From the NCBI GenBank assembly GCA_028703645.1, contig JAQVML010000038.1, forward strand, positions 1-8,608: DNA of 8,608 bases, in the 5' to 3' direction. Made by a program: the position numbers and the translations under genes. The DNA is from Eubacteriales bacterium (lineage in GTDB: Bacteria > Bacillota > Clostridia > Christensenellales > CAG-138). Position 1 is the first letter of the stretch; every line of letters starts with the position of its first letter. Shown here in pieces: positions 6,633-8,608 of this stretch. A model generated the notes under the pieces. The model made no database searches and was not told the origin of the DNA. It was given only the letters and a program-made list of their open reading frames with translations.

Positions 6633-7660
6633 CCGTTTAGACTTCTGACCGATCCGCCGGGGCGGAGCACCGTCTGAAAGGTGAACTGTTTGTTTTTTCC
6701 GGGATGCTCGATCAATTCAATGATGGTCTTTGCGCAGACAAGGCCCATTTCTTCCGCTGGCTGCACCAGCGTCGTCAGCGTAGGCAGCGTGTACTCCGAA
6801 AGCTCCAGACCGTCGATGGCGACGACGGAGCAGTTCTCCGGCACGCGCATGCCGTGGTCGCTGAGCGCCTTGATGGCGGCAATCGCCATCAAATCCGCAA
6901 TGGCAAAGATTGCGGTAAAGGAGTTGTCCCGCTCGATCAGTCGGCTGGTCGCCTCATAGATGGCGCTCATGTCCGAAAACGTGCCCGTGCAGGCGACCAG
7001 ATTTGGGTCAAAAGGAATGCCGTGCGAAGCGAGCGCGTCTTTATACCCTTGAAATCTTAGCTCGCTGATGGATTTATCGCTGTCATTGTCCGTCAGAATC
7101 GCGATCTTTCGATGACCCATGGTCACGAGTGTTTCGACCGCGGTCCGCGCGGCTTGCTTGTCATCGATTGCGACGGAGCTGTAAGCCCCCGCGTCGAGGG
7201 TCCCAAAGGAGTTGGTATAGGTACAAAACACGCTTGGCACTTTGATGAGCGCCATCTCCTCTGGTGAGTAGTTAAACCTGCCACCCAAAAACAGAATGCC
7301 GATGAGCTTGCGCTCGTTCGTCAACTGCGCGCCGACGCGGAGCTCGTCCTCGGACGTATCCATGTGATGCAGTTCCAGCGTGTAGCCGCGCCGCGTGATT
7401 TCGCGCTCAATCACTTTGATGAGTTTTGCGAAGAAGGGGTTGTTGACGCCCTTGACGAGCAGGGCGATCGTATCCGAACTGGTGCGGACGAGGTTTCGCG
7501 CGCTGGTGTTGGGGATATAGTTTAGCTCGTCGACGGCGCGAAGCACTTTTTCGCGCGTTTCTTCGCTGACATCCGGGTGGTCGTTGAGCACACGCGAAAC
7601 TGTGCTGATCGCCACGCCGCAATGAAGCGCAATGTCTTTGATATTTGTCATGGTTTTCAA
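6629..7660 (-). CDS. LacI-family transcriptional repressor
   Basis: A 343-residue regulator of the LacI/GalR family, standard length. The N-terminal helix-turn-helix (about residues 5-26: NIKDIALHCGVAISTVSRVLN) is followed by the hinge NTSARNLVRT (51-60), which inserts into the central CG of the operator. A periplasmic-binding-protein-like sugar domain (about 63-335) follows. The best start is TTG at 7660, because AAAGGA (7666-7671) lies 5 nt upstream. The in-frame ATG at 7651 would be 14 nt from it and would give a protein shorter by three residues. The gene heads the sugar-importer cluster. A strong promoter with LacI-type operators lies 170-250 bp upstream, so autoregulation is likely. No terminator is visible after its stop, so read-through into the importer genes is plausible. 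The effector is probably a malto-oligosaccharide or related sugar, by context only. Confidence 0.95.
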   Translation of the reverse strand: MKTMTNIKDIALHCGVAISTVSRVLNDHPDVSEETREKVLRAVDELNYIPNTSARNLVRTSSDTIALLVKGVNNPFFAKLIKVIEREITRRGYTLELHHMDTSEDELRVGAQLTNERKLIGILFLGGRFNYSPEEMALIKVPSVFCTYTNSFGTLDAGAYSSVAIDDKQAARTAVETLVTMGHRKIAILTDNDSDKSISELRFQGYKDALASHGIPFDPNLVACTGTFSDMSAIYEATSRLIERDNSFTAIFAIADLMAIAAIKALSDHGMRVPENCSVVAIDGLELSEYTLPTLTTLVQPAEEMGLVCAKTIIELIEHPGKNKQFTFQTVLRPGGSVRSLNG

Positions 7661-7665
7661 AGCGA

Positions 7666-7671
7666 TCCTTT
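7666..7671 (-). promoter_or_regulatory. Ribosome binding site deciding the TTG start of the LacI-family gene
   Basis: AAAGGA on the minus strand is 5 nt from TTG at 7660 but 14 nt from ATG at 7651. This favours the TTG start. Confidence 0.7.
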
Positions 7672-7696
7672 ATCTGGATTTGTGGCAGACGAGGGA

Positions 7697-7715
7697 GAGA
7701 ACGCCTAACGCTCTC
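7697..7715 (-). other. Leader hairpin upstream of the LacI-family gene
   Basis: In the minus-strand transcript GAGAGCG (7709-7715) pairs with CGUUCUC (7697-7703) through a 5-nt UUAGG loop, with one G-U pair. It has no U tract and so is not a terminator. It lies in the long leader, about 25 nt before the ribosome site. Its role is unknown. Confidence 0.45.
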
Positions 7716-7833
7716 ACGCTACAGCTCGGCTCGGCTTTTTGCCGGAGTGCGCAACTCAATCGACTGCTCATTTCGGGTGTGAAACATCAGGACGGGGAAT
7801 GGTAAATTTCTTTTTGTTGTGTCTCATATGATT

Positions 7834-7873
7834 GGAAACGTTACTGGAAACGATACTGGAAACGTTTCCAGTA
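7834..7873. promoter_or_regulatory. LacI-type operator array
   Basis: TACTGGAAACGTTTCCAGTA (7854-7873) is a perfect 20-bp palindrome with the central CG typical of LacI/GalR operators. Two more GGAAACG half-sites lie at 7834-7840 and 7846-7852, each exactly 12 bp from the next, with increasingly imperfect right halves. The array starts about 5 bp after the predicted transcription start of the consensus promoter, a position suited to repression. The adjacent LacI-family protein is the likely binder. The core TGGAAACGTTTCCA is also close to a CcpA cre site, so catabolite control is an alternative. Confidence 0.88.
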
Positions 7874-7884
7874 CTTGCAAACAC

Positions 7885-7913
7885 ATTATATCCAACAAAA
7901 TTAAGCTTGTCAA
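7885..7913 (-). promoter_or_regulatory. Consensus sigma-A promoter for the LacI-family gene and probably the importer operon
   Basis: On the minus strand TTGACA (7908-7913), a 17-bp spacer and TATAAT (7885-7890) match the sigma-A consensus at every position. The predicted start is near 7878, leaving a leader of about 218 nt before the TTG at 7660. The operator array sits immediately downstream. A promoter this strong suggests tight repression with high induced output. Confidence 0.93.
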
Positions 7914-8079
7914 TACAAATTTAGTAACGAGTCGGCCAACCGCGTGATCAAAACAAAAGCACGCGTAACTCAGCCAAAACACAAGCATCCAGCGCGGAGG
8001 CAAACGAGTACGATCGACCGATAGAACCGCGTTTTATTTGAGAAGTTGCTGAAATTTCACCCCGATCAAATCTTCATTT

Positions 8080-8088
8080 TGCTATAAT
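8080..8088 (+). promoter_or_regulatory. Extended -10 promoter of the lipoprotein gene
   Basis: TGCTATAAT combines the TGN extension with a perfect TATAAT (8083-8088). No good -35 is seen at the usual distance, which extended -10 promoters can tolerate. The predicted start is near 8095, giving a leader of roughly 95 nt. Confidence 0.65.
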
Positions 8089-8092
8089 AAAG

Positions 8093-8111
8093 CGATCGAT
8101 TTTTTCGATCG
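8093..8111 (+). other. Hairpin at the transcription start of the lipoprotein gene
   Basis: CGATCGA (8093-8099) and TCGATCG (8105-8111) form a perfect 7-bp inverted repeat around five T residues, starting at or next to the predicted transcription start. It could be a 5'-end stabilising stem or a repressor operator. A further CGATCGA stands at 8011-8017. Confidence 0.5.
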
Positions 8112-8190
8112 GATGAAATTTTGATGACAACGCTTTTCAATTCATTGATGGATGTAAGAGAAAAGCTCGTTCAATCAAGAATTGAGGTAA

Positions 8191-8608
8191 ATGATATTGA
8201 AAAGAACCAAAATGTTATCCATTTTGCTGATCACGACACTGCTGCTTTTATCCGGTTGCGCGGCATCGACAACGGCTGCTACGGTGCAGCGGGAAGACGA
8301 TATCGTCGCAATTACGTTTGATTTTCAAAAACAGAGCGGCTATGCGACAAATCAGTTTGCCGTATGGATTGAAGACGCAGATGGCAATCTGGTGAAAACG
8401 CTGTATGTGACGCAATTCACAGCAAACGGCGGCTATGAGAAGCGCCCGGACGCGATTCCGGCTTGGGTTGAACGCTCCGGTATTGCGAAAGACAACGCAC
8501 AAGACGCAACCTCCGGCGCAACGCCAAAGTCGGGCTTGCTGAGATACGTTTGGGACTTGACGGACGAAGCGGGCGCGCGCGTTGCCGACGGAACATATAC
8601 GTATTATG
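8191..8608 (+). CDS. Lipoprotein, DUF2271/FlgD-Ig-like (3' end outside window)
   Basis: An open frame of about 139 codons runs off the right edge. The N-terminus is a clear lipoprotein signal: basic KRTK, a hydrophobic stretch, then the lipobox LSGC, so the protein is exported and lipid-anchored at Cys23 (counting from the ATG). The mature part has a NQFAVWIEDADGNLVKTLYV segment and then a YVWDLTDEAGARVADGTYTYY segment. That pattern resembles DUF2271 and FlgD-type Ig-like domains; it is by-eye similarity, not a search result. An ATSGATPKSG linker lies between. An in-frame TAA at 8188-8190 limits the start to ATG 8191 or TTG 8197. GAGG (8184-8187) is 3 nt from the ATG and 9 nt from the TTG, so TTG is quite possible. 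It is transcribed divergently from the sugar cluster. In known cases DUF2271 proteins accompany ApbE/FMN-binding proteins, which cannot be checked here. Confidence 0.8.
   Translation, partial: MILKRTKMLSILLITTLLLLSGCAASTTAATVQREDDIVAITFDFQKQSGYATNQFAVWIEDADGNLVKTLYVTQFTANGGYEKRPDAIPAWVERSGIAKDNAQDATSGATPKSGLLRYVWDLTDEAGARVADGTYTYY

Larger units (their letters stand above)
7661..8190. other. Intergenic region between the divergent LacI and lipoprotein genes
   Basis: This 530-bp region holds no supported gene. From left to right it contains the repressor's ribosome site (7666-7671), a leader hairpin (7697-7715), the operator array (7834-7873) and the consensus minus-strand promoter (7885-7913). 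Next comes a stretch (7914-8079) with no feature that I can recognise, then the plus-strand extended -10 promoter (8080-8088) and the hairpin at its start site (8093-8111). CGATCGA occurs at 8011-8017 and again at 8093-8099. Confidence 0.8.

Noticed and set aside
7768..7827. 19-codon mini-ORF in the leader of the LacI-family gene (minus strand)
   Set aside because: There is no ribosome site before its ATG and no run of codons that would suggest attenuation.
8121..8321. 66-codon plus-strand frame upstream of and overlapping the lipoprotein
   Set aside because: It overlaps the better-supported lipoprotein in another frame, its N-terminal part has no clear ribosome site, and its C-terminal part is just the shifted lipoprotein sequence.
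1..8608. CRISPR arrays, tRNA or rRNA genes, insertion sequences, phage or defence genes
   Set aside because: None was seen. The only tandem repeat has 14-bp units without spacers, and no transposase-like or RNA-gene sequence was recognised.

Overview
The window looks like chromosome of a Gram-positive, probably anaerobic Firmicute of the clostridial type. The signs are strong AGGAGG-like ribosome sites, near-consensus sigma-A promoters (one is exactly TTGACA-17-TATAAT), lipoprotein signal peptides, LacI-family sugar control, and a CUT1 sugar ABC importer with no ATPase gene of its own. The taxonomic placement is inference from style, not from any marker gene.

Left part (1-1622, + strand): a complete SRAP-domain (YedK/HMCES type) DNA-protein crosslink protein, then an AraC-family regulator carrying a C-terminal GyrI/Rob-type effector-binding domain. 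A perfect 16-bp-arm, A/T-flanked inverted repeat follows and serves as a shared terminator with the convergent gene to its right.

Centre (1636-7913, - strand, read right to left): a maltodextrin/alpha-glucoside uptake and use locus. A consensus promoter at 7885-7913 is followed immediately by a LacI-type operator array (a perfect 20-bp palindrome plus two half-sites at 12-bp steps), a leader of about 218 nt, and a LacI-family repressor gene. After a 98-bp tandem array of seven 14-bp units come an extracellular sugar-binding lipoprotein, two inner-membrane permeases overlapping by 1 nt, and a probable terminator. The 4-alpha-glucanotransferase gene malQ follows with its own sigma-A promoter. 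A GC-rich hairpin between the binding-protein and permease genes fits differential mRNA stability. The working model is that the importer brings in malto-oligosaccharides, MalQ disproportionates them in the cytoplasm, and the LacI protein represses the locus and itself. The energising ATPase would be a shared MsmX/UgpC-type protein encoded elsewhere.

Right part (7914-8608, + strand): a gene-free stretch, an extended -10 promoter with a hairpin at its start site, and the 5' part of a lipoprotein gene that runs off the window. The lipoprotein resembles DUF2271/FlgD-Ig-like extracytoplasmic proteins.

No clearly new biological system was found. The features most worth a second look are the 14-bp tandem array between the repressor and binding-protein genes, the stepped operator array on the consensus promoter, and the truncated lipoprotein at the right edge.
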